Assembly: GCA_041650255.1 (NCBI GenBank)
Contig: JBAZLL010000015.1
Location: 1 to 12,314 of the forward strand
Source of the DNA: 1-14-0-10-45-29 sp041650255
GTDB lineage: Archaea > Micrarchaeota > Micrarchaeia > Anstonellales > Anstonellaceae
Reading direction: 5' to 3'
DNA length: 12,314 nucleotides
Below the pieces are notes generated by a model, which saw only the letters and a list, made by a program, of their open reading frames with translations, was not told the origin of the DNA and did not search any database. The number at the start of each line of letters is the position of its first letter. Position 1 is the stretch's first letter. A program made the translations under genes and the position numbers. Below are positions 1 to 7,231 of this stretch, in pieces.

Positions 1-50
1 GATATTTCTTTTCACGGTTGTTTTTTTGTGGGAGGAGCGATGAAGATAGC

Positions 51-58
51 TATATAAA
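51..58 (+). promoter_or_regulatory. Box A (TATA) for the gene at 81
   Basis: TATATAAA is centred about 26 bases before ATG 81. This is the usual archaeal TATA-to-start-site distance, so the transcript would be leaderless. No Shine-Dalgarno sequence precedes ATG 81. The element is assigned by inspection only. Confidence 0.55.
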
Positions 59-80
59 TAATTATCGCCTTCTCTCTTAC

Positions 81-2144
81 ATGCGACCAATATATTTAAT
101 CCTTGGATTGTTGTTCCTCTGCGCAACCGTGCAGAGCGCCGCCGACATATCGGGCTATTTGTACGAGAACGAGACTCTCTCCTCCGTGACTGAACAGGCT
201 CTAAACACTGGCACGGGCGGATATGTCCTCTACAGCATCGGAGGAAAGAACGCAATGATTCTAAAGGACGGCGTTGCGGTGCAAGACAAATCCGTAATAG
301 AGTCCCTGCTAAAAGAACATTATTCAAAAGAATTTTTGCCATCACAAACTGAATGGGATGCAATAAAAGCAAACATCACTGCATTTAACGCAAGCCGAAA
401 TTTCAAAACTCAATACGGCGAAGTGGAAAAGACATGTCTGCAAGTAACTTATATGACTGATTTACCTTGCACCACCTATGATAAATGTTATTCAACTGCA
501 AACGTGCTTTGCACGAACTTCGCATCCGGAGGCGGAGGCGGTGGCTGTTATGCTGACCAGCTCGCTCCAATGTTTCTTGATTATGCAAATCAGATAATCG
601 TGCTACGCGAAAACGTTCCAAAATTAATTTCTCTCTTTGACGCAATTTCTGCAGACAATGCGGGCTCTCGCATCGTCGAGATGAAAACGTATATTACAAA
701 AGTGAGGGAAGCCGCCAAAGGCGAATCAAAAAGCAAGCTCCGCTACCCCGAAACCGGTGATTCATGTGCGGATTGCGTAGGCTTGTGCCCCTCTCCGCAT
801 TTTGACTTTACATCGTTAGATGCGGCGGAGAAATCGCTCGATGAAATAAATTCCCGCCTCGGTCCGTTGGCTGACTTGAAAAAAAGCTCTGGCGCAATAG
901 CAACAGAAACTGCCGACAGAACAAAATACAAAACGGGAACTGCGCTATTGGCAGTCTGGGAGCCGAAATGGAGCACATTCAAGGGCAAATATTCAACCCT
1001 ATACAATAATGCAACCTCAATATCCTCATTTGTATCCGACAATTCATTTTTTGCCGTATATGACAAATTTTCAATGAGCTGGCAATCAATGGATTCGCGC
1101 ATGGAATCCCGCGATTTTGAAAGCGTGGAAACAGATATGAATACTTTGCAGGACAATGCTCCAAAATTGACAGTCCTTGTGAATGAAACTCCAAAGGCTT
1201 TCTATTCTGCGCTTGAGGCAAAGAACAACGCATCCGATTCAATAATAAACGCAAGATGGAATGTAAGGCGCGATGATCCCGCATCCGTTGAGGCATACAA
1301 TACATTGGCAAAAAGGCAAAATACCCTCAATGCAAAATTCGTGCCGCCAATGACTAGCAAGCAGTACACAACGCTTGCAAATGATTTTGCAACTCTTGCG
1401 CAGGACAGCAGAATGTTTGTATCCTCGCAAAATCAAATCGGGGATTCTATCTCTGGAACAGGAGAAGCATTCGGGCAAACAGCGATCAATGCAGTATTCA
1501 GCCTGACTGACGCCGTATATGTAATGCCGAGCTCGCAACGCGAACAAGTTGCCCCCGTAATTCCTCCAATTGTTTTGTTCTTGATAGACTTGGCGGCAAT
1601 CTCGGTTGCACTCGTCGTGTTCGTAGGTGTGCTACTAAAATTCAAAGATTCTTTCAAGAAGCGCTCTGTGCTCGGAGCATGGATTGCCCTCTTGTTTGTA
1701 TTTCTTTTCATTCTCGGAGTAGGTTCGGTTGGCATGTTTGTGCTAATTGACCAATCTGCAAAATCAGGAAACCTTGAGGACTTTACAAATGTAATAACCA
1801 ACTCAAACGCAGTTTATGTTGCAATAGACAAACAAGGTGCAAGCACGCAAGTGATTAGCTCAATGCAAGGCTGTGCAAAAAACATCACCGGGCAGGTAAA
1901 ATCGGAGTGGGCGAATAAGACCTCGTCAACCTTTGAGTTCTCCGGAACCTCTTGCAAGATGGATGGAAAGACGATGACTTTTGATGAATGCTTGCAACGG
2001 GTCGGACCGAATCCGGTGATATATATGCAATACAACTCCACCACTTCTGATCCCAAGTTCTATGTTGTATATCAAAAGAAGGCGCAAATTTCCGGAGACA
2101 GTGCATATTTTGAACGCTGTGAAATCGGAGATGTGCTCCATTAA
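81..2144 (+). CDS. Large exported membrane protein, Cys-rich ectodomain plus C-terminal outside domain (unknown function)
   Basis: I do not recognise this 687-residue protein. Residues 1-20 form a signal peptide (MRPIYLILGLLFLCATVQSA). A long, mostly polar and probably helical ectodomain follows to about residue 495. It holds two Cys clusters (C119, C130, C136, C144, C156 after a run of six Gly; then C229, C232, C236). Two membrane helices lie at about 497-519 and 530-556, joined by a basic loop (KFKDSFKKR). By the positive-inside rule the loop is cytoplasmic and both flanking domains are outside. The last 130 residues hold four Cys (C598, C625, C637, C680) and resemble the domain of the next gene. 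There are nine N-glycosylation sequons. I chose ATG 81 because a TATA-like box sits 26 bases upstream and the signal peptide begins there; the longer frame starts at an unsupported TTG. The function is unknown and may be structural or adhesive. Confidence 0.8.
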   Translation: MRPIYLILGLLFLCATVQSAADISGYLYENETLSSVTEQALNTGTGGYVLYSIGGKNAMILKDGVAVQDKSVIESLLKEHYSKEFLPSQTEWDAIKANITAFNASRNFKTQYGEVEKTCLQVTYMTDLPCTTYDKCYSTANVLCTNFASGGGGGGCYADQLAPMFLDYANQIIVLRENVPKLISLFDAISADNAGSRIVEMKTYITKVREAAKGESKSKLRYPETGDSCADCVGLCPSPHFDFTSLDAAEKSLDEINSRLGPLADLKKSSGAIATETADRTKYKTGTALLAVWEPKWSTFKGKYSTLYNNATSISSFVSDNSFFAVYDKFSMSWQSMDSRMESRDFESVETDMNTLQDNAPKLTVLVNETPKAFYSALEAKNNASDSIINARWNVRRDDPASVEAYNTLAKRQNTLNAKFVPPMTSKQYTTLANDFATLAQDSRMFVSSQNQIGDSISGTGEAFGQTAINAVFSLTDAVYVMPSSQREQVAPVIPPIVLFLIDLAAISVALVVFVGVLLKFKDSFKKRSVLGAWIALLFVFLFILGVGSVGMFVLIDQSAKSGNLEDFTNVITNSNAVYVAIDKQGASTQVISSMQGCAKNITGQVKSEWANKTSSTFEFSGTSCKMDGKTMTFDECLQRVGPNPVIYMQYNSTTSDPKFYVVYQKKAQISGDSAYFERCEIGDVLH

Positions 2145-2180
2145 TTTTTTTCCATTTCTCTTTTTCTTAAAAATTTTTCT
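2145..2180 (+). terminator. T-rich terminator after the large membrane protein
   Basis: Several T runs follow the stop codon at once, the longest being seven T, and there is no clear hairpin. Archaeal transcription commonly ends at such poly-T stretches. The assignment rests on composition and position. Confidence 0.45.
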
Positions 2181-2190
2181 TTCACCTATT

Positions 2191-2198
2191 TTTTTAAA
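2191..2198 (+). promoter_or_regulatory. Box A for the gene at 2220
   Basis: TTTTTAAA is centred about 25 bases before ATG 2220. No ribosome binding site lies in between, which fits a leaderless mRNA. The surroundings are T-rich, so chance matches are easy. Confidence 0.4.
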
Positions 2199-2219
2199 CA
2201 TTAAAGCCCTATTGTTTTC

Positions 2220-2969
2220 ATGGAAAAAGACTCTAATGTAAAAAAGGCTTCGCTTACTTCGAGGCAAAAATATGCGCTCATTGGCGGTGCGCTGATTATC
2301 GTGCTCGTAATGGCATTTTTCCTTTTGTTCGGGCAAAATTCGCCAGATGAAGTGCAGGCATTCAGCGACTATCTCTATTACTCCAACTCAAGCGGAATAG
2401 TGATGGACATTCGCGGTTCTCCGGACAATGCGACCTCCGCACAAATAATGCAGTGCGGCGTGAATCTAATCTCCGGCGGGTTCTTTGCAAAGACGCAAAA
2501 GAATTTGCTGATATATGCATGTGATGAAAAAGGATGCCTTTCAGCGGCAGAAATAGAAGCCGCCAAAAATAATAGTGCAATCAAAAATAATTCAACAAAC
2601 ACTTCGCTCTCTGCAAGCGCAGAAAATGATTCTAACCAAACTTCGCCTCAAAGCATGCCCTCGCTCAACGGTTCAAGACCGGGGTTCAATGCGTCAAACA
2701 GCTCGGAAGATTTGCCCAATTTTGCGGCAATTGCATCGGAGCAAAATTCATCTGTGAAAAACGTGTCGGTAGAGTCCAACAACACATCAATTGCGCCTCC
2801 AAAGTATATCGGTTATGACGAGGTACTCTACAATATGCGCGGCAGGGCGTATTTTCATGTGCTTTATGGGCCTGAGCAGAAAAAGCAATTTCACGCAACA
2901 TACGTGGAAGTGTATATGAACTCCACTTCGGACCCCTCACAATGCTCTGTGAATGTGCAGACTCAATAA
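2220..2969 (+). CDS. Single-pass surface protein with a sequon-packed Asn/Ser linker (unknown function)
   Basis: This 249-residue protein has a short basic N terminus, one membrane helix at about 18-38, and an outside C-terminal domain. The domain has Cys at 79, 101, 106 and 242. Between residues 117 and 188 the chain becomes Asn/Ser/Thr-rich and carries 13 of the protein's 16 N-X-S/T sequons (for example N117, N123, N124, N127, N136, N139), so it is probably a heavily N-glycosylated, extended stretch. Without it, the two flanking halves resemble residues 557-687 of the upstream protein: both have C-x26-C, then an aromatic-D-E motif (YDE here, FDE there) and a last Cys 40 or 43 residues later. 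The two proteins are probably related and may work together at the cell surface. No enzyme motif is visible. Confidence 0.8.
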   Translation: MEKDSNVKKASLTSRQKYALIGGALIIVLVMAFFLLFGQNSPDEVQAFSDYLYYSNSSGIVMDIRGSPDNATSAQIMQCGVNLISGGFFAKTQKNLLIYACDEKGCLSAAEIEAAKNNSAIKNNSTNTSLSASAENDSNQTSPQSMPSLNGSRPGFNASNSSEDLPNFAAIASEQNSSVKNVSVESNNTSIAPPKYIGYDEVLYNMRGRAYFHVLYGPEQKKQFHATYVEVYMNSTSDPSQCSVNVQTQ

Positions 2970-2970
2970 G

Positions 2971-2996
2971 TTTTTTATTTATTTTTATTTATTTTT
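2971..2996 (+). terminator. T-rich terminator between convergent genes
   Basis: A run of six T is followed by two tandem copies of ATTTATTTTT right after the stop of the surface protein gene. The T runs are on the + strand, so they would stop + strand transcription before it enters the convergent aRF1 gene. Confidence 0.5.
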
Positions 2997-3019
2997 AGAA
3001 TTCTACTTATATTTCAAAA

Positions 3020-4246
3020 CTATTTATATCTCAAAAATGCCCCAACGCCGTAAAAACTTTGCAAAAATTGCGCGCCTTCAGAAGTCTCGTTAGAAATCAT
3101 CTTCACTTCTGTGCCCGATGCATCTGCCAACTCAATCAAATCATCTCGCAAGTCATGCTCTGATAAAATGGTGATTTTCTTCCCATCAGAAGTTTGTGAT
3201 GGCGCGGCATCATCCTTTCTCTTATTGATGAATCTTTCCTGCGGCTCTCCTTCCACTCTGCATTTATATCTTGTCCATTCAAGTCCTTCCGAAATAAGTA
3301 ATTTTGACGCCTGTTTCGTTTCAAGAGATTTTCGCACATTCGCCTCGCCATAAGCCGCCAGCCCGCCGGAAACAACTTCTTTTATGAATCTGTCAATAAG
3401 CTCTTTTTCCACAATCGCCTGTTGTCCGGCAATAATGTCTCCCGATTTGGACATCATTTCCTTTAATCCGTATTCATCAGTATAACCCGTGTCCACGACT
3501 CCGAGCAATTTAATCTGGTAATTAAACGGCTTCATTTTTACAAAATCCTGCTTTGCCGGTCCGGGTCCGCCGACAATCACGCCGTTTATATTTCCGCTTA
3601 CAAAATAGCGGTCCATTGCCTCGCCGATTCTTTTGTAATAATATTCAATAGACTCCTCAATAAGCCGCTCAAATCTGCGTGCCGATTGGCCTCCTTTGCG
3701 AATTTTCGCATGTGCCATCGAATTCAATCTTTGCAATATATTCACATTTGTCCCTTTGAGCGTCGCGATTGTGCATTCGCGCCCGTCCATCACAATCAGT
3801 CCGTAGCTTTCCTTTATCTCGAACATTCCCTCAAGCGGCTCAAGGAAAAACCGTGAATCGCACCTATAAATTTGCACTTTGACTGGCTCCGGTGGGAAAA
3901 TGCTAAATAACTCAATATCCGTTTTCGCCGGATTTTCAGAAACATTGCCGCAGAAAATCGCAAGCCCGCTTTCCGGAGCGCAATTTCCATAACTCTTTAG
4001 ATGATGAACAATTCTCTCTAATGCATCAGTGACATTTTTTCTCGTGCTTTTTGATTTGATGTTTGATGCCTGACCTGCCTCTTCTTTCAATTTGTTTGAG
4101 GTAAGATGAATCGGAGCGCCGGATGGTATGTATACTGAGATAAGCTCTGTCCCCGAGCCCTTCAAGCTTCTTAGATGGTGCACCTGTTTTTTGAGCACAT
4201 AAAGTGCTTTTGTGCGGTCAACATCTTCTCCTTTTTTTATGTCCAT
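3020..4246 (-). CDS. prf1: Peptide chain release factor aRF1
   Basis: aRF1 recognises all three stop codons in the ribosomal A site and triggers release of the finished protein. At 408 residues it has the normal family length. Domain 1 carries NIKS (62-65) and YxCxxxF (Y127, C129, F133) for stop-codon reading. Domain 2 carries the catalytic GGQ (185-187) in the context RKGGQSARRFERLIEE. Domain 3 has the conserved GGPGPAKQDF segment (226-235) and ends in the usual FLRYK. The small insert of domain 3 (about 326-360) holds only one Cys (C329), whereas many archaeal family members carry a Cys4 zinc site there. The gene ends with TAG. It lies 47 bases after the carbonic anhydrase gene on the same strand. 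A TATA-like element in that gap leaves open whether it is cotranscribed. Identification is secure. Confidence 0.97.
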   Translation of the reverse strand: MDIKKGEDVDRTKALYVLKKQVHHLRSLKGSGTELISVYIPSGAPIHLTSNKLKEEAGQASNIKSKSTRKNVTDALERIVHHLKSYGNCAPESGLAIFCGNVSENPAKTDIELFSIFPPEPVKVQIYRCDSRFFLEPLEGMFEIKESYGLIVMDGRECTIATLKGTNVNILQRLNSMAHAKIRKGGQSARRFERLIEESIEYYYKRIGEAMDRYFVSGNINGVIVGGPGPAKQDFVKMKPFNYQIKLLGVVDTGYTDEYGLKEMMSKSGDIIAGQQAIVEKELIDRFIKEVVSGGLAAYGEANVRKSLETKQASKLLISEGLEWTRYKCRVEGEPQERFINKRKDDAAPSQTSDGKKITILSEHDLRDDLIELADASGTEVKMISNETSEGAQFLQSFYGVGAFLRYK

Positions 4247-4280
4247 TTTTCTACCTTATACACACTAAGGGTTTAGCCGC

Positions 4281-4288
4281 TTTTAATA
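4281..4288 (-). promoter_or_regulatory. Possible box A for aRF1
   Basis: On the - strand this reads TATTAAAA, centred about 39 bases before the aRF1 ATG. It would give a leader of roughly a dozen bases containing a weak AGGT ribosome site. It may equally be irrelevant if aRF1 is read from an upstream promoter. Confidence 0.3.
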
Positions 4289-4293
4289 CATTC

Positions 4294-4863
4294 TCAGTGC
4301 AAGAATTCTACTCTACCTGTCTCCATCGAATAATAAGCGCCTACAATTTTGAGCTTCCCTTCTTCCTGTAGTTTTGCAATCATTTTGCTCTTTTTAGGGA
4401 TAGCTTTCACGGTTTCAAGAACATTGCATTTAATGCACTTATCCACATCGAAATTATTCTTCTGTGCACTCGGAGCAATACTATTCACAATATTTTTTAT
4501 GTGCCCTTCTTCGCTTTTTCCCTTTGTCTTGCATGTCGCGGCAACTGCTCCGCAACCTTGGTGCCCAAGTACAACTAGTAATGGGGTGTGCAGATGTTCA
4601 CATCCATACTCAAGGGAACCAAGCGTTATATCGTCATCTGCAAGGTTTCCAGCGTTTTTTACAGTAAATATCTCGCCCAAATCGGTGTCAAATATGAAGT
4701 TTGCAACTATCCTTGAATCCGCGCATCCAAGAACTGTGGCCCATGGCTGTTGCCCTGCAAGAAGCTCCCTTCTCCTTCTTTCAAAATCCACGTCCTTTCT
4801 CATGTTCTTTACAAATCTCTCGTTTCCTTCCCTTAATTTCTGCATCGCTTCATCCGCATTCAT
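4294..4863 (-). CDS. Beta-class carbonic anhydrase
   Basis: This enzyme catalyses reversible hydration of CO2 to bicarbonate in the cytoplasm, using a zinc ion. The 189-residue protein shows the full beta-class signature: zinc ligands C47, H101 and C104 (GCADSR and GHQGCGAV) and the catalytic Asp49-Arg51 pair. The length fits the family and no signal peptide is present. The C-terminal part has two further Cys (KCIKC). I start it at ATG 4863 rather than the in-frame GTG three codons upstream, because on the - strand AGGTG stands six bases before this ATG and the GTG is part of that ribosome site. The gene lies between the orphan protein gene (46 bases upstream) and aRF1 (47 bases downstream). 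Its role here could be supplying bicarbonate or CO2 for biosynthesis, but no partner enzyme is in view. Confidence 0.94.
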   Translation of the reverse strand: MNADEAMQKLREGNERFVKNMRKDVDFERRRRELLAGQQPWATVLGCADSRIVANFIFDTDLGEIFTVKNAGNLADDDITLGSLEYGCEHLHTPLLVVLGHQGCGAVAATCKTKGKSEEGHIKNIVNSIAPSAQKNNFDVDKCIKCNVLETVKAIPKKSKMIAKLQEEGKLKIVGAYYSMETGRVEFLH

Positions 4864-4869
4864 CAAAAA

Positions 4870-4874
4870 CACCT
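4870..4874 (-). promoter_or_regulatory. Ribosome binding site of carbonic anhydrase
   Basis: AGGTG on the - strand, six bases before ATG 4863. It decides the start, since the alternative GTG start overlaps this site. Confidence 0.6.
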
Positions 4875-4909
4875 AACATCTTTTTTATGCTAAGAATAAA
4901 AAGCAAGTC

Positions 4910-7111
4910 TTAAGCGGGTATCTCCCACATCATTTTATCTTCAAGACCCAAGTCATACATTTCCTGCTTTGAAAACATATCCTCGTTCGTCAGGTAAAAG
5001 TCCTTTCTTGTCATATTCTTGAATTCCCCAAGCGTTGTTTTTTCCGGAGGGATTATTGTCAGCTGACCTGTATAGAAATTTTCCATATGCGCAAGGAGTT
5101 TTATCTTGCCATCAAATCCTTCTTCGATAATCCACTGTTCATATTTTGAAAGCATAATTCTTACTGCTTCCTCAATGATAAGATTGTTTATCTGCGATTT
5201 GCTAAAGAGCGTGGCATATTTATCTCCGTAATGTTCATGAAGTTTTGAATAAACATTTTTCGCGGCGGGCATGTAAATAAGTTCTGTATTTGAGTTTTGG
5301 GCAAGCACCCCAATTGTTTCCTGTGTGCCCCTTCTTATCACTGCTCTCATCTTTTCTCTATTATCTACAAACACTTCAAACAAGAATTGTACCAATTCTC
5401 TCTTTTCATTCGGATGGTGATTTATCACTCCGTTAGCCCTGTCTTTGAGATATGCATCCAACTCATTCACATACTCTTTTGGAATATAATCCTTGAGCAC
5501 ATTGAGCTGGGTCACAGGTCCGCTTCCACTGCTTACCTGCCTCATCAAATTCCCAAAAAATTGCATACTCCGCTTGTATTCGGAATATGTTGAGTCAGCC
5601 TCATCTTTATATGCGTCCTTTAACACATTCCCGAGCATTTCAAACATGTTGTGCACATAGTGCGAACCGGTCATAAATCCGCAACCATAATGGGGTCTGA
5701 ATATAATATATTCTAGGATTGCTTGCGCAAGCTCTTCATCAATTTTCGCAATTTTGGATGTTGCCTTTTCATCTCTCTTTTCTACGAGCTCTTTAACAAG
5801 ATTTACGAATTCCTTCTTTGTGAGAAAGCCTGCCAAAACCTTCACATCGCCTTTCTGGCGCGAATCATCGCACACACATTCTCTTGCATTGTCTTTTATT
5901 TCCCTAATAAGTTTTATGTCCTTCCAATTTTTCTCATACCACAATGTATTCTCAATTCTATCAATCATTATCGCATATCTCCAAATTTTGCACGCTCTCT
6001 TATACCATCCGTCTTCGCTACCGTCCGCATTTTTTTTGCGCATTTCTTTTTTCGTATATTCCTCAAGGTCTTTCCACGGATGATAATTCTCATCATTTTG
6101 CGGCTCTCTTATTTTTTCCAAAAGCCCGCCGGGTTTGCTTGCAATTCCGATTATCTCGTGAAGCTCGGCATCATTTGTGGAAAGCAAGTTGTTAAGTTTT
6201 ATCAGACTGCCATTTTCATCCGTAGTTTTTGCCCAGTCGGCAAATCTCACCGGCTTTTTGGCGCTCCCATCCAAATTGTTACTCTCGCTGACCACCATGA
6301 GTCTGCCTGTCTTTTCGCAAAAAACCACGCACAACATTCTGTACTTTGTAGTTCCCCCATGTGCAGTATTGCTGATTTTGAGATGGTTATCCCTGTCAAT
6401 ATTTCCAACAATTCCTGCTAAATGTTTCTTGAAACTTGCCCTGTGACTGGTCGCCCTGTTTTTTGCGGCTTGGAAATCTCCGTTTTCACCCTTTGCGCAT
6501 TCGCCAAACATAATATATGGCGCCTGAGGCAAATTCGCATGTTGCGCATGCTCAAGAAGATACAATGCATCTGCAATTTCATTTGAAACTTCAAGCCCGC
6601 TGTTTTCGTTGCATGAAATTGCCGGATTATTTGCGCACTGAATTTCCCTGTATTCTTTTGGCGTGGCTATCTTTCCAAAAGTTCCACCCAGGCTCTTTTT
6701 TCCCTCAATAATGTCCTTGTCTCCGCCCAAAAGGGTTGTCCAATCCACTTCATCAGAGCCGAGAATTTCCTGTGCGCATGCCTGATCCACATTCATGCTT
6801 TTGTAATTTTTTATTTTGCTTGGATACTCCGCCCTATTAAGTTCAAAATATATTTCAACGTCGTTATACCCTGCTTTTCTTGCATCTCTGATATACTCTG
6901 CTAAAAGCTTTACTTTGGCAGTTCTGTCTTGTTCAAAAATTTCATAAGGAGAATTTAATTCATATTTTGCCGCAACCGCATCCATTATCGCCCGAATGCT
7001 CGCATTATTCTCTGTCAACGCAAGGGTTTTTGCAAGTGTTATTTCTTGCGAAGTGCCGTTTTTTTTGCCAAAAATTTCTTTTTCCCTAGGAATCTGCCCT
7101 TTCACATTCAT
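4910..7111 (-). CDS. Large cytoplasmic protein of unknown function (733 residues)
   Basis: I do not recognise this protein. It has no signal peptide or membrane helix and looks soluble, with mixed alpha/beta character. The N-terminal 120 residues look helical. A beta-rich stretch follows around MLCVVFCEKTGRLMVVSESN. Most of the C-terminal half is helical and charged. Possible functional residues sit in H474-YGCGF and GSHYVHN (H474, C477, H484, H487), which could bind metal; this is a guess. Several Cys are scattered elsewhere. No P-loop, Rossmann, helicase or nuclease motif is evident. I chose ATG 7111 because GAGGGG lies five bases upstream on the - strand; the longer frame starts at a GTG inside an AGGTGA ribosome-site-like sequence. 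It is the first gene of a possible operon with carbonic anhydrase and aRF1. The frame is open over 2.2 kb without interruption and is certainly coding. Confidence 0.85.
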   Translation of the reverse strand: MNVKGQIPREKEIFGKKNGTSQEITLAKTLALTENNASIRAIMDAVAAKYELNSPYEIFEQDRTAKVKLLAEYIRDARKAGYNDVEIYFELNRAEYPSKIKNYKSMNVDQACAQEILGSDEVDWTTLLGGDKDIIEGKKSLGGTFGKIATPKEYREIQCANNPAISCNENSGLEVSNEIADALYLLEHAQHANLPQAPYIMFGECAKGENGDFQAAKNRATSHRASFKKHLAGIVGNIDRDNHLKISNTAHGGTTKYRMLCVVFCEKTGRLMVVSESNNLDGSAKKPVRFADWAKTTDENGSLIKLNNLLSTNDAELHEIIGIASKPGGLLEKIREPQNDENYHPWKDLEEYTKKEMRKKNADGSEDGWYKRACKIWRYAIMIDRIENTLWYEKNWKDIKLIREIKDNARECVCDDSRQKGDVKVLAGFLTKKEFVNLVKELVEKRDEKATSKIAKIDEELAQAILEYIIFRPHYGCGFMTGSHYVHNMFEMLGNVLKDAYKDEADSTYSEYKRSMQFFGNLMRQVSSGSGPVTQLNVLKDYIPKEYVNELDAYLKDRANGVINHHPNEKRELVQFLFEVFVDNREKMRAVIRRGTQETIGVLAQNSNTELIYMPAAKNVYSKLHEHYGDKYATLFSKSQINNLIIEEAVRIMLSKYEQWIIEEGFDGKIKLLAHMENFYTGQLTIIPPEKTTLGEFKNMTRKDFYLTNEDMFSKQEMYDLGLEDKMMWEIPA

Positions 7112-7116
7112 CCAAT

Positions 7117-7122
7117 CCCCTC
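7117..7122 (-). promoter_or_regulatory. Ribosome binding site of the 733-residue protein
   Basis: GAGGGG on the - strand, five bases before ATG 7111. A second purine-rich element, AGGTGA (7123-7128), lies just upstream and contains the GTG that would otherwise be taken as the start. Confidence 0.55.
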
Positions 7123-7142
7123 TCACCTATTCTATCCAGTCA

Positions 7143-7158
7143 AGTATAATGTTATACT
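7143..7158. promoter_or_regulatory. Palindrome at the predicted transcription start, candidate operator
   Basis: Perfect 7-base arms AGTATAA and TTATACT are separated by TG. The site lies about 26 bases downstream of the box A at 7181-7189 in the - strand direction, so it would overlap the transcription start of the 733-residue protein gene. A bound regulator there would block initiation. The region is AT-rich, so chance is possible. Confidence 0.3.
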
Positions 7159-7180
7159 ATAAGTTAATTTACGGTTTTTA

Positions 7181-7189
7181 TATTTATAA
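7181..7189 (-). promoter_or_regulatory. Box A for the 733-residue protein gene
   Basis: TTATAAATA on the - strand. It would start transcription near 7159, giving a leader of about 48 bases that contains the ribosome site. This fits a leadered mRNA. Confidence 0.45.
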
Positions 7190-7231
7190 GCCCTTCCTTA
7201 ATGATTTATGGCGATAAACCCTTATAAACAG

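Noticed and set aside
31..57. Strong ribosome-site-like GGAGGAG followed by ATG at 40 and a five-codon frame (MKIAI)
   Set aside because: The mini-frame overlaps the box A of the gene at 81 and would need a promoter outside the window. It could be a leader peptide or a remnant, but nothing supports it.
18..80. N-terminal extension of the large membrane protein to a TTG at 18
   Set aside because: The signal peptide begins at ATG 81, and a box A within the extension places the transcript start at about 81.
4349..4876. Open frame of 175 codons on the + strand opposite carbonic anhydrase
   Set aside because: The opposite strand encodes a complete carbonic anhydrase with all zinc ligands; the antisense frame shows no motif.
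5723..6421. Open frame of 232 codons on the + strand inside the 733-residue protein gene
   Set aside because: It lies wholly antisense to an intact gene, is rich in F, S and L with low-complexity runs, and has no ribosome site or box A. It is a shadow of the real gene.
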